From Rhizobiaceae bacterium (GTDB lineage: Bacteria > Pseudomonadota > Alphaproteobacteria > Rhizobiales > Rhizobiaceae), in assembly GCA_017643025.1 (NCBI GenBank), contig JAEPOG010000002.1, positions 62,001-126,000 on the forward strand: a DNA stretch of 64,000 nt, read 5' to 3'. A program made the translations under genes and the position numbers. Position 1 is the first letter of the stretch, and each line of letters begins with the position of its first letter. The notes beneath the pieces were generated by a model. That model was not told where the DNA came from, made no database searches, and worked only from the letters and a program-made list of their open reading frames with translations. Positions 1 to 7,727 of this stretch are shown here, one piece after another.

Positions 1-486
1 ACGATCAGGCTGGCCGATGCTGAAACCGACGCGGCGCTCAGCGCAGCTGGCACGAAACTGGTCGTGACCGGCTGGGGCGCCATCATCGATGAAAATCTCG
101 ATCCCGAAGTGATGACCCTATACATGGAAGGCAATCCCGAGAACATGGAACTCATCCTTCGCAGCGGCTCGGCAAGATTTCCCGAACAGCTGCGCGAAGG
201 CTGGATAGAGGTGATCGATCACGGCAGCTGCGGCCGCGCATACGACCTGCTTAAAGATCGCAAGCTGGGCGACACCGAGCTGTGCGCCGGGCTGCCCGAG
301 ATGGGACGCGATTCATGCCAGGGCGACAGCGGCGGCCCGCTGATGGCTCCGGTGGATGGCGGCTTCGTCCAGCTCGGCATCGTTTCATGGGGCTACCAGT
401 GCGGGCACCCGGCGTTCCCCGGCGTCTATGCGCGGGTGGCTGCGTTCGGGGATTGGATCGAAAAGACGATGGCCGCCAACTATTAG
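1..486 (+). CDS. Trypsin-like S1 serine protease, 3' part (start lies before the window)
   Basis: The frame is open from base 1 to a TAG at 484-486, giving 161 residues of the C-terminal half of a chymotrypsin-fold protease. A VVTGWG strand comes first. The nucleophile motif GDSGGP follows, with the serine codon at 328-330. The Asp codon at 310 sits six residues before it (position 189 in chymotrypsin numbering), which predicts cleavage after Arg or Lys. The C-terminal IVSWG and FPGVYARV segments are the usual S1 pattern. The His and the catalytic Asp of the triad would lie upstream and are not visible. Such proteases are normally exported, but no signal peptide can be checked here. The family call is firm; the substrate is unknown. 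Confidence 0.9.
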   Translation, partial: TIRLADAETDAALSAAGTKLVVTGWGAIIDENLDPEVMTLYMEGNPENMELILRSGSARFPEQLREGWIEVIDHGSCGRAYDLLKDRKLGDTELCAGLPEMGRDSCQGDSGGPLMAPVDGGFVQLGIVSWGYQCGHPAFPGVYARVAAFGDWIEKTMAANY

Positions 487-533
487 GCTGCGGCCGCAGC
501 CGGCATCCGATCGAAACAACAATTCACAAACAC

Positions 534-561
534 AAAAAAGGCCCGCCTTTCGGGCGGGCCT
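534..561 (-). terminator. Rho-independent terminator of the first small secreted-protein gene
   Basis: Arms GGCCCGCC (540-547) and GGCGGGCC (553-560) form a strong hairpin. Read on the minus strand it is followed by a run of six T, so it ends the gene at 582-956. The same hairpin recurs 574 bases downstream, after the duplicate gene. Confidence 0.8.
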
Positions 562-581
562 CAATGCCGGTTGGTCATGTC

Positions 582-956
582 CTAGCTGAAGGCATAACCG
601 CCGAATTCGTCGGCGACGATGTCGGTCTCCTCGCAAAGATTGACAGCGTCGAGGAACGTCACCTCGCCGGTGTCGAACGTGATCTTCACGTCGAACAGAC
701 AGTAGCCCTGGTGGTTGCCGGGCTCCACCATGAAGTAGTCGCCGACATCGATGATATACGGGCCAAGCAGGTCCGGACCCCAGTAGGGGTCATCGACATG
801 GCTGATCTGCACGCTGTAGATCGGGCTCCAACCATCGTTGTTGATGTAGACCCAGCGCTCATAGGCGGAAGCCGCCGTCGAGGTCAGAAGCGTGGCGGCC
901 ATCACTGCGGCTGCAGCGAAACCGGCGAACGTCCTGGTAGCAACATTGGTAGTCAT
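582..956 (-). CDS. Small secreted protein, tandem copy 1
   Basis: A protein of about 124 residues with an N-terminal signal peptide (MTTNVATRTF, then an Ala/Leu-rich core ending near ASAYE). The mature part is about 95 residues. ATG at 956 is chosen because GAGGAG ends seven bases before it; the ATG at 962 would overlap that site. The mature domain has an IYSVQISHV strand, a WGPDLLG turn and CLFDVKITFDTGE. This resembles a family of small exported alphaproteobacterial proteins of unknown function with the pattern ISP..W..D.LG...CLFDI. Two cysteines (CLFD and NLCEE) could pair. A near copy lies at 1156-1530. The function is unknown. Confidence 0.8.
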   Translation of the reverse strand: MTTNVATRTFAGFAAAAVMAATLLTSTAASAYERWVYINNDGWSPIYSVQISHVDDPYWGPDLLGPYIIDVGDYFMVEPGNHQGYCLFDVKITFDTGEVTFLDAVNLCEETDIVADEFGGYAFS

Positions 957-1036
957 GATCATTCTCCTCACTCTTTCGCCGCGGCACCATGCCGTCGGCT
1001 GATGGGAGGGTTGTGCCGGATTTCCGCGGGGGCGTT

Positions 1037-1052
1037 TGCGCAGCACTGCGCA
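1037..1052. promoter_or_regulatory. 16-bp palindrome upstream of copy 1 (possible operator)
   Basis: TGCGCAG-CA-CTGCGCA is a perfect inverted repeat with seven-base arms, about 80 bases upstream of the chosen start at 956. An identical copy lies at 1611-1626. Its position suggests an operator or promoter-linked site. This is inference only. Confidence 0.4.
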
Positions 1053-1102
1053 AAAGGAGAAGGCGCGTTTGGCGCCGGGACGGATGACCAGGTAGCGCCT
1101 GC

Positions 1103-1136
1103 AAAAGCAAAGAGGCCCGCCTTTCGGGCGGGCCTC
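1103..1136 (-). terminator. Rho-independent terminator of the second small secreted-protein gene
   Basis: The same GGCCCGCC/GGCGGGCC stem as at 540-560 (arms 1114-1121 and 1127-1134). Read on the minus strand it is followed by a T-rich tail. It separates the two duplicated genes, so each copy is its own transcription unit. Confidence 0.7.
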
Positions 1137-1155
1137 AATGCTGCGTTGTCATGGT

Positions 1156-1530
1156 TTAGCCGAAGGCATAGGCGCCGAACTCGTCTGCGACGATGTCGGT
1201 CTCCCTGCACAGATCGACGGCCTCCATGTAGGTCACCTCGCCGGTGTCGAAGGTGATCCGCACGTCGAACAGGCAATAGCCCTCGGGATTGACCGGCTCC
1301 ACCATCATGTAGTCGCCGACTTCGATGATGTGCGGGCCGAGCAGATCCGGACCCCAATAGCGGTCGTCGACATGGCTGATCTCCACGCTGTAGATCGGGG
1401 TCCAGCCATCATTGTTGATGTAGACCCAGCGCTCGTAGGCGGAAGCCGCCGTCGAGGTCAGAAGCGTGGCGGCCATCACTGCGGCTGCAGCGAAACCGGC
1501 GAACGTCTTGGTAGCAACATTGGTAGTCAT
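1156..1530 (-). CDS. Small secreted protein, tandem copy 2
   Basis: Paralogue of the gene at 582-956. The signal peptide is almost identical, differing at one residue (K for R). The mature domain differs by scattered replacements such as SVEISHV, RYWGPDLLG and CLFDVRITFDTGE. The start at 1530 again has GAGGAG seven bases upstream. Both cysteines and the W..DLLG turn are kept, which argues that both copies are under selection. The offset from copy 1 is 574 bases for the gene and about the same for its flanks. The function is unknown. Confidence 0.8.
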   Translation of the reverse strand: MTTNVATKTFAGFAAAAVMAATLLTSTAASAYERWVYINNDGWTPIYSVEISHVDDRYWGPDLLGPHIIEVGDYMMVEPVNPEGYCLFDVRITFDTGEVTYMEAVDLCRETDIVADEFGAYAFG

Positions 1531-1610
1531 GATCATTCTCCTCACATTTTCGCCGCGGCACCATGCCGTCGGCTGATGGGAGGGTTGTGCCGGATTTCCG
1601 CGGGGGCATT

Positions 1611-1626
1611 TGCGCAGCACTGCGCA
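1611..1626. promoter_or_regulatory. 16-bp palindrome upstream of copy 2 (possible operator)
   Basis: Identical to the palindrome at 1037-1052 and at the same distance from the start of the second copy. It also lies about 95 bases upstream of the desaturase start at 1722, so it could serve both directions. Confidence 0.4.
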
Positions 1627-1721
1627 AAAGGGAGAATGCGATGAAGCGTGCTGAAAATCTGCGCCTGCCGGCAGATCGAACGACCTTGCCGCCAGACCGC
1701 GTGCGGCACTAAGTTCGCGGC

Positions 1722-2636
1722 ATGTCCGATGCCTCGACCGACATCGCCGATCACCGCGCGATCATTGCCGCGCTCTCGCACGAGGACCGGCAGGTGATCA
1801 CCGCCAAGTCGGACCTGCCGGGACTGGTGCGCTTCGGCATCCATTTCGGGCTGGTGCTGGCGCTCGGCAGCTGGATAGCGGCGGGCGGCGCCTACTGGCA
1901 GCTGCTTCTCGTGCCGCAGGGCATCCTGATCGCCTTCCTGTTCACGCCGCTGCATGAAGCGATCCACGACACGGCGTTCCGAACGCCGCTCCTCAACCGG
2001 GCCGTCTCATGGATCGCCGGGACACTGCTGTTCCTGCCGCCGCTGTGGTTCCGCTATTTCCATTTCGCCCATCACCGCCACACCCACGATCCGGACAACG
2101 ATCCCGAGCTGCTGACGCCGAAGCCGAAGACGGTGCGGGACTACGCGATCTACCTGTCGGGATTTCCCTACTATCGCGGCATGGCGCAGACGCTGGCGGC
2201 AAACGCGATGGGTACGGCCCAAGACCGGTACGTGCCGCCCAAAGGCAAGCGAAAAATGGTTGCCGAGACGCGGCTGCTTCTCGGTGTCTATGCCACTCTG
2301 CTCGTTGCCTCGCTCGCCGCCGGTTCGGCGGTGCTCGTCTGGGTGTGGCTGGTGCCGCTACTGCTGGGCCAGCCATTCCTCCGCGCCTATCTGCTTGCCG
2401 AACACACGCTGTGCCCGCATGTCGCCGACATGTTCACCAATACACGCACGACATTCACCAACCGGCTGGTACGCTTCCTTGCGTGGAACATGCCTTATCA
2501 CGCCGAACACCACGCCTATCCAGGCGTGCCCTTCCACCAGCTGCCGCGCTTCCACGCCATGGTGCGCGAGCATCTGCGCACCACCGAGAACGGCTACCGG
2601 CGCTTCCACGCCAAGCTGGCGCGCAGCCTTGACTGA
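1722..2636 (+). CDS. Membrane fatty acid desaturase family protein
   Basis: 304 residues with the three histidine boxes of the membrane di-iron desaturase/hydroxylase family: HEAIHD (78-83), HFAHHRHTHD (114-123) and HAEHH (260-264). Hydrophobic segments lie around 38-75, 95-110 and 195-220, as expected for an integral membrane enzyme with cytoplasmic His boxes. The family inserts double bonds or hydroxyls into acyl chains or related lipids using O2. The exact substrate (phospholipid acyl chain, sphingolipid or carotenoid) cannot be told from the sequence. The psuK gene follows closely on the same strand. Confidence 0.85.
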   Translation: MSDASTDIADHRAIIAALSHEDRQVITAKSDLPGLVRFGIHFGLVLALGSWIAAGGAYWQLLLVPQGILIAFLFTPLHEAIHDTAFRTPLLNRAVSWIAGTLLFLPPLWFRYFHFAHHRHTHDPDNDPELLTPKPKTVRDYAIYLSGFPYYRGMAQTLAANAMGTAQDRYVPPKGKRKMVAETRLLLGVYATLLVASLAAGSAVLVWVWLVPLLLGQPFLRAYLLAEHTLCPHVADMFTNTRTTFTNRLVRFLAWNMPYHAEHHAYPGVPFHQLPRFHAMVREHLRTTENGYRRFHAKLARSLD

Positions 2637-2702
2637 GCCGGCTATCGCAGGCGCATGCCGGCAATTGTTGAAAATGCGGCGCGCGTCTATCGTCGGCGCG
2701 AT

Positions 2703-3653
2703 ATGACGAGGCAGACACCAAGAGGCGCGCCGGGCGTCGCAATATTCGGCGGCGCGGTCTTCGACCGCAAATACCGGGCGAGGCAGCCGCTGGTCCCCGG
2801 AACGTCGAACCCCGTCGACGGCAGCCACAGCCATGGCGGCGTCGGCCGAAACGTCGCCGAAAACCTGGCCCGGCTCGGCGCGCGCGTGCTCTTCTCCACG
2901 ATCGTCGGCAACGACGCCACGGGTGATGCGCTGATTGGCCATCTCGATTCTGTCGGCGTGGATACGGGCCGCGTGATGCGCACCAGTGTCAGGCCGACGG
3001 CCGAATACGCCGCCATCCTCGACGAGCACTCGGAACTTGCGCTGGGCATCGCTGACATGGCGATCTTCGACCTCTACGGGCCGGAGCAGCTCGACCGCGC
3101 CTGGCCGGCGACGGCCGCCGCGGAATGGGTCCTCGCCGACTGCAACCTGCCGGCTCAAGTTCTCGCCGATCTCGCTGCGCGGTGCCGGGCGGCGGGAAAG
3201 CGCCTCGCGGCGAACACCGTATCGGCCCCCAAGGCCGTGAAGTTGCGCGGGCTGCTGGAGCGTATCGACCTCCTTTTCACCAACCGCGAGGAAGCCGGGG
3301 CATTGCTCGGGAACGACGCAGCTACGGCAGTCGAATGCGCCGAGGCGCTGAGGCAAGCGGGCGCTCAGACCGCGCTGGTCACAGCCGCAGCCGAAGGCTA
3401 CGCGCTGCTTGCCGATGGCGCGGTGGACTGGTACGCGGCGCCGCCGGCAAGCCCCGTCGACATCACCGGCGCGGGCGACTCCATGGTCGCAGGAACGCTG
3501 TTCCGCCTGCTCAATGGAGACGGTCTTGCGGACGCCGCGCGGGCAGGTGCATTGCTTGCCGCACGAACCACCGAGACGTCCGACAGCGTGCTGGCGGAAC
3601 TGTCGCCCGACTTCTTTGCCCGGCTGGTCGATGCCGCGCTCGTGAAAGGATGA
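2703..3653 (+). CDS. psuK: Pseudouridine kinase (PfkB family)
   Basis: A PfkB/ribokinase-fold sugar kinase. It has the N-terminal GG motif (GVGRNVAENLARLG) and the C-terminal anion-hole signature DITGAGDS, whose Asp is the catalytic base. In the psuK/psuG pathway this enzyme phosphorylates pseudouridine to its 5'-phosphate. The assignment rests mainly on coupling: its TGA overlaps the ATG of psuG in an ATGA. The ATG at 2703 gives an N-terminus closer to family length. An in-frame ATG at 2655 would add 16 residues, and neither start has a strong ribosome site. Other nucleoside kinases of the family are possible without the context. Confidence 0.85.
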   Translation: MTRQTPRGAPGVAIFGGAVFDRKYRARQPLVPGTSNPVDGSHSHGGVGRNVAENLARLGARVLFSTIVGNDATGDALIGHLDSVGVDTGRVMRTSVRPTAEYAAILDEHSELALGIADMAIFDLYGPEQLDRAWPATAAAEWVLADCNLPAQVLADLAARCRAAGKRLAANTVSAPKAVKLRGLLERIDLLFTNREEAGALLGNDAATAVECAEALRQAGAQTALVTAAAEGYALLADGAVDWYAAPPASPVDITGAGDSMVAGTLFRLLNGDGLADAARAGALLAARTTETSDSVLAELSPDFFARLVDAALVKG

Positions 3654-4573
3654 ATGCCCTGACCCCCGAGTTTCTCACCATCCAGCGCGACGTCGCAGAT
3701 GCGCTCGCTGCCTCGCGCCCTGTCGTCGCGCTGGAATCGACGATCATCACCCACGGCATGCCCTTTCCGGAGAATGTCGAGACTGCACGCGCGGTCGAGG
3801 CGGTGGTTCGCGAGAACGGCGCGATACCGGCCACGATCGCCGTCACGGGCGGGCGTATCCAGGTCGGTCTCGCGGATGACGAACTGGAGGCCCTCGGCAA
3901 CGCCAAGGATATCGCCAAGGCATCGGGCCGCGACCTGGCGGCGATCATGGCGCGCGGCGGATCGGCGGGAACAACCGTGTCGGCCACCATGCGGATCGCC
4001 GCGCTTGCCGGCATTAAAATCTTCGCAACCGGCGGTGTTGGTGGAGTGCACCGTGGCGCGGAGGAAACATTCGACATCTCAGCCGATCTGTCCGAGCTCG
4101 GTCGGACGGACACGGTGGTCGTCTGCGCCGGCGTGAAGTCGATCCTCGATATCGCCAAGACGCTGGAATATCTGGAGACGCAGCGCGTGCCTGTCATCGC
4201 GTATGGCAGCGACGACTTCCCCGCCTTCTATACCCGCTCAAGCGGGCTGAAGGCGGATCACCGGCTCGACACACCGGCCGAGCTTGCGCGCGCCATCGGC
4301 ATCCATGACGCACTCGGCAGCGGAACGGGCGTGCTGATCGCCAATCCGATTCCGGAGGCCGACGCGCTCGATCCGGCGTTCATCGACGGTGCGATAGCCG
4401 AAGCCGTTGCCGAAGCAGGGATGCGTGGCATCGGCCGCAAGGAACTGACGCCTTTCCTGCTGGCACGGATCAATGAATTGTCGGGCGGGCGCAGCCTGAA
4501 GGCCAATATCGCGCTGGTGAAGAACAATGCCGCGCTTGCGGCGCGGATAGCGGTGGCGAGAGCGACCTCATAG
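3650..4573 (+). CDS. psuG: Pseudouridine-5'-phosphate glycosidase
   Basis: 307 residues, a full-length PsuG. Recognisable segments include VALESTIITHGMP near the N-terminus, the central GGSAGTTVSATM and ATGGVGGVHRGAE, and a NPIPEADAL stretch late in the protein. The enzyme cleaves the C-C glycosidic bond of pseudouridine 5'-phosphate to give uracil and ribose 5-phosphate. ATG 3650 overlaps the psuK stop, so the two are translationally coupled. The frame is open far upstream (from 3125), but that part is the shadow of psuK. Confidence 0.95.
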   Translation: MNALTPEFLTIQRDVADALAASRPVVALESTIITHGMPFPENVETARAVEAVVRENGAIPATIAVTGGRIQVGLADDELEALGNAKDIAKASGRDLAAIMARGGSAGTTVSATMRIAALAGIKIFATGGVGGVHRGAEETFDISADLSELGRTDTVVVCAGVKSILDIAKTLEYLETQRVPVIAYGSDDFPAFYTRSSGLKADHRLDTPAELARAIGIHDALGSGTGVLIANPIPEADALDPAFIDGAIAEAVAEAGMRGIGRKELTPFLLARINELSGGRSLKANIALVKNNAALAARIAVARATS

Positions 4574-4726
4574 AGCCGGACCGGTCTCCTGCTGGCTAAA
4601 TTGCGGCGCGCTGCTGCTATTTCAGCAGTTGTTAATTCAAAGGCAATCTTTCGCTGCGTAAGCTCTTAACCGGTAACGAAACAGCCGGGCGCTCGAACCC
4701 GGTCAGCCTTGTCGGGACGGGGGACA

Positions 4727-5716
4727 ATGACAACGGCCGCACAAGCCGCGCTGGTCCATTCGGACAACAGCAACACGCTGGACCTGGTGGGTTCGCTCGC
4801 CAGAATATCCGGCTCGATGGACGACTTGCGCGAGCGGGTCAGACTGCTTGAGGCGGTTCTCGAGAATTTTCCGGGCGGCATCTCGCTTTTCGACGACAAT
4901 CTGCAGATGGTGCTGTGCAATGAGCGCCAGAAGCAGATGCTCGAATATCCCGACGAACTGATGCGCGACGGCTATCCTTCGATGGCCGATCTGTTCCGCT
5001 TCAATGCCAAGCGGGGCGAATACGGCCCTGGCGACATCGAAATGCACGTCCAGCGGCGCATGGAACTGGCGCGCAAGATGGAATCGCATTGTTACGACCG
5101 CACCAGGCCGAACGGGACCATACTGGAAGTGAGAGGTATGCCGCTCGAGGGCGGCGGTTTCGTCACCACCTATCTCGACGTCACCGAGCAGCGGCGGAAC
5201 CAGAAGCTGGTCGAGCATATGGCGCATCACGACCCGCTGACCGATCTGCCGAACCGCCTTCTGTTCAACGACAGGCTCAAGAACGCGGTCGCGCATGTGA
5301 AGCGCGGCGGGATGATGGCCGTCCACTATATCGACCTCGACAAATTCAAGCCGGTGAATGACGGCTTCGGCCACAAGGCGGGCGACGAACTGCTCGTCAG
5401 CGCCGCACGGCGGCTGCAGGGCTCGATCCGCGAAAACGACACGGTAGCCAGACTGGGCGGCGACGAGTTCGCGATCGTCCAGACCGGCATCTATGCGGTG
5501 GAGGACGCCGGCGTGCTGGCGAGCCGCGTTCTCGAGAGATTCGGGCGGCCGTTCGAACTGACCCGGAAGTGTGTTCATGTCGGCGTCAGCATCGGTATCG
5601 CGGTCGCGCCGAGAGACGGCACGACGCCCGACGAATTGCTGATGAAGGCCGATAACGCCCTCTATCGAAGCAAACGCGGCGGCCGAAACCGCTTCACCTT
5701 CCACGAGGCGCGCTGA
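4727..5716 (+). CDS. PAS-GGDEF diguanylate cyclase
   Basis: About 329 residues. A short coiled-coil-like stretch (ISGSMDDLRERVRLLEAVL) leads into a PAS domain (roughly residues 40-165: ENFPGGISLFDDNLQMVLCNE to a DVTEQRR end). A GGDEF domain follows with an intact RLGGDEF active site. An RxxD inhibitory site (REND) lies five residues before GGDEF, so product inhibition by c-di-GMP is expected. There is no membrane segment, so it is probably a cytosolic cyclase with a PAS-sensed signal. ATG 4727 is preferred over an upstream TTG at 4709. The gene stands alone. Confidence 0.9.
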   Translation: MTTAAQAALVHSDNSNTLDLVGSLARISGSMDDLRERVRLLEAVLENFPGGISLFDDNLQMVLCNERQKQMLEYPDELMRDGYPSMADLFRFNAKRGEYGPGDIEMHVQRRMELARKMESHCYDRTRPNGTILEVRGMPLEGGGFVTTYLDVTEQRRNQKLVEHMAHHDPLTDLPNRLLFNDRLKNAVAHVKRGGMMAVHYIDLDKFKPVNDGFGHKAGDELLVSAARRLQGSIRENDTVARLGGDEFAIVQTGIYAVEDAGVLASRVLERFGRPFELTRKCVHVGVSIGIAVAPRDGTTPDELLMKADNALYRSKRGGRNRFTFHEAR

Positions 5717-5923
5717 GCGCCCTGCCCGCTACCCCGGATCGAATCGAGGTGAGCGAAGGCGCCAGGCCACGCAGAGCTTGCGTTGGCCGCGGCAATTGTC
5801 TACCGCATTGCGGCTTTCAACGATTGGCGAAGTGCGCCCCGACTGCGCAGTCGTTCTGAACCCATGCGCTGACCGGCCAATTCAGGTCTGCCCTAACGCG
5901 GCCCATTCTCGTCAAATCAGGAT

Positions 5924-6835
5924 TTGAGCACAGCCGCGGATCGAGTGGGTAGTTTGGTGGACAGGGGAAACAGCATTACGGTCGGCATCGTCGGCTGCGG
6001 CCTGATCGGGGCATCGATCGGCGCCGCGATCGCCCATGCCTTTCCCAAGGCCCGCTTCGTACTGTTCGACGTCAACGCCGAAAACGCCTCGCATGTGGCC
6101 GACTTGCTGCCGGTTGCCGAAACCGGCAGCATCGAAGCCATCGCCGGCTGCGACTTCGTCTTCGTCTGCACGCCCGTGTCGTTCATCGCCGGCTACGTGT
6201 CACAGGTTGCAGCCCACGCCGATACGGCGCGAACGACGATCGTCGACGCCGGGTCCGTCAAGGCGGCCATAATCGACGCGCTCGCTCCGGCGGTTCCGGC
6301 AAACTTCGTCCCCGGCCATCCGCTCGCCGGCGGCTACGCCTCGGGGCCAGGCGCCGGATCGCGCGACGTCATCGAGGGCAAGCACTTCATGCTGACGCCG
6401 GCTGAAACCACAAGCGCCGAGCATGTAATGCGCGCGACCCGGCTTCTCGAAGCCGCTGGGGCCACCGTCGTCAGGCTCGATGCCCGCATGCACGACCACC
6501 TGCTCGCGGTCACCTCGCATGTCCCGCACATCATTTCCTATGCGCTGGTCGACCTGCTGATCGCCGCCGAAAACGGCGCGGGCGAGCCGGTGTCGGACGA
6601 TCTGCTGGTGCGTTCGTTCCGCACCCTCAGCACCTTTGCTCAGAGCGACGTGCGCATGTGGTCGGACATCATGATGCACAACAAGGACGAAATCCGAGGT
6701 GCGATCCGCCGGCTGATGTCGATCCTGGGCGAATATGACGCCTTCATAGAGCGGGCAGACGTCGAATCCTTGAATGCGCGGTTGCAAGCAGCCGCCGAAA
6801 GACGGAAGAAACTGAAGGGCGAGAGCAATGAGTAA
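5924..6835 (+). CDS. tyrA: Prephenate/arogenate dehydrogenase
   Basis: 303 residues as read from a TTG at 5924; the start is uncertain, because in-frame GTG codons at 5945 and 5957 are also possible. The Rossmann motif GIVGCGLIGASIG lies at about 21-33, followed by FVFVCTPV, the VDAGSVK segment and the GHPLAGG loop of the TyrA family. A helical dimerisation domain contains HDHLLAVTSHVPH. The enzyme oxidatively decarboxylates prephenate (to 4-hydroxyphenylpyruvate) or arogenate (to tyrosine). It overlaps pheA by eight bases and heads a coupled three-gene aromatic operon. It has no chorismate mutase or ACT domain. Confidence 0.88.
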   Translation: MSTAADRVGSLVDRGNSITVGIVGCGLIGASIGAAIAHAFPKARFVLFDVNAENASHVADLLPVAETGSIEAIAGCDFVFVCTPVSFIAGYVSQVAAHADTARTTIVDAGSVKAAIIDALAPAVPANFVPGHPLAGGYASGPGAGSRDVIEGKHFMLTPAETTSAEHVMRATRLLEAAGATVVRLDARMHDHLLAVTSHVPHIISYALVDLLIAAENGAGEPVSDDLLVRSFRTLSTFAQSDVRMWSDIMMHNKDEIRGAIRRLMSILGEYDAFIERADVESLNARLQAAAERRKKLKGESNE

Positions 6836-7727
6836 CGGCATCAAGATAACCTACCTCGGCGAGCGGGGATCTTACTCGCACCAGGCGGCCGCCCAGCTCT
6901 TTCCGGATGCCTCGCTTGAGGGGATGCGCAATTTCAACGACGTGGTCGGCGCGGTCGAATCCGGCGACTTCGACAAGGCGATCATCCCGATCGAGAACTC
7001 GATCAGCGGGCGCATACCCGACGTCCACAAGCTGCTGCTGACGATGCAGCTGTCGATCGAGGCGGAGTACATGCTGGAAATCCGGCATTGCTTCGCCGTC
7101 TACGGCATGAGGACAATCGAGTCGCCGTCGCTCGAGATCAAAACCATCTACAGCCACCCGCAGGGCTTCATTCAAAGCCGCACCTTCCTGCACAGCCATT
7201 TCCCCAAGGCCGACCTGATCGACATGTCCGATACGGCCAGCGCGGCGCGGCTCATCTCGGAACGCAAGGAGCCCGGCACCGCGGCCATCACGTCGCCGGT
7301 AGCGGCGCGCGAATATGGCTGCAACGTGCTCTACGAGAACATTTCCGACGTCGCCGAGAACTATACGCGCTTCGTCGTGCTCGGGCGCGACAACATCGGC
7401 GACAATGTCGCCAATGCCGATATCACCACCATCATCTTCCAGGTGAACCATACGCCGGGCGCGCTTATCAGGGCGCTGTCGGTATTCGAGGAAGGCGGCA
7501 TCAACCTGCTGAAGCTCGAGACTTATACCATCTCGGAGAAAACGGCTCGGCCAACCTTCTACATCGACGCTGGCGCTGGACTGAACGACAAACGCATGAT
7601 TGAAGTCCTGCGCCGGCTCGAGACCCGCGTCGCCTACGTCAAACTCCTGGGCTCCTATCCGGCGTCCGCCGTGCGCAAGCGCAGTTCCGGCTTCCTGCCG
7701 GTCGATCAACCTGTCGGTGACAAATGA
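6828..7727 (+). CDS. pheA: Prephenate dehydratase with altered ACT domain
   Basis: 299 residues. The N-terminal PDT domain has YLGERGSYSHQAA and PIENSISGR, and ends with NYTRFVVLG, which contains the catalytic TRF triad. A C-terminal ACT domain starts near residue 198 (TTIIFQVNHTPGALIRALSVF). The enzyme converts prephenate to phenylpyruvate. In typical PheA the ACT domain has ESRP or, in alphaproteobacteria, an LESY-type motif for binding Phe; here the equivalent stretch reads KLETYTI. The start overlaps tyrA, and the stop overlaps the aminotransferase start in ATGA. It may be a second, specialised PheA. Confidence 0.9.
   Translation: MSNGIKITYLGERGSYSHQAAAQLFPDASLEGMRNFNDVVGAVESGDFDKAIIPIENSISGRIPDVHKLLLTMQLSIEAEYMLEIRHCFAVYGMRTIESPSLEIKTIYSHPQGFIQSRTFLHSHFPKADLIDMSDTASAARLISERKEPGTAAITSPVAAREYGCNVLYENISDVAENYTRFVVLGRDNIGDNVANADITTIIFQVNHTPGALIRALSVFEEGGINLLKLETYTISEKTARPTFYIDAGAGLNDKRMIEVLRRLETRVAYVKLLGSYPASAVRKRSSGFLPVDQPVGDK

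Larger units (their letters stand above)
540..1636. repeat. Tandem segmental duplication (540-1061 and 1114-1636)
   Basis: Each unit holds a terminator, a gene and about 100 bases of upstream region. Matching points (terminator stem, stop, start, palindrome) are all 574 bases apart. The upstream parts and signal-peptide codons are nearly identical, while the mature coding parts have diverged more. The stretch 1062-1113 is not part of either copy. Confidence 0.85.
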
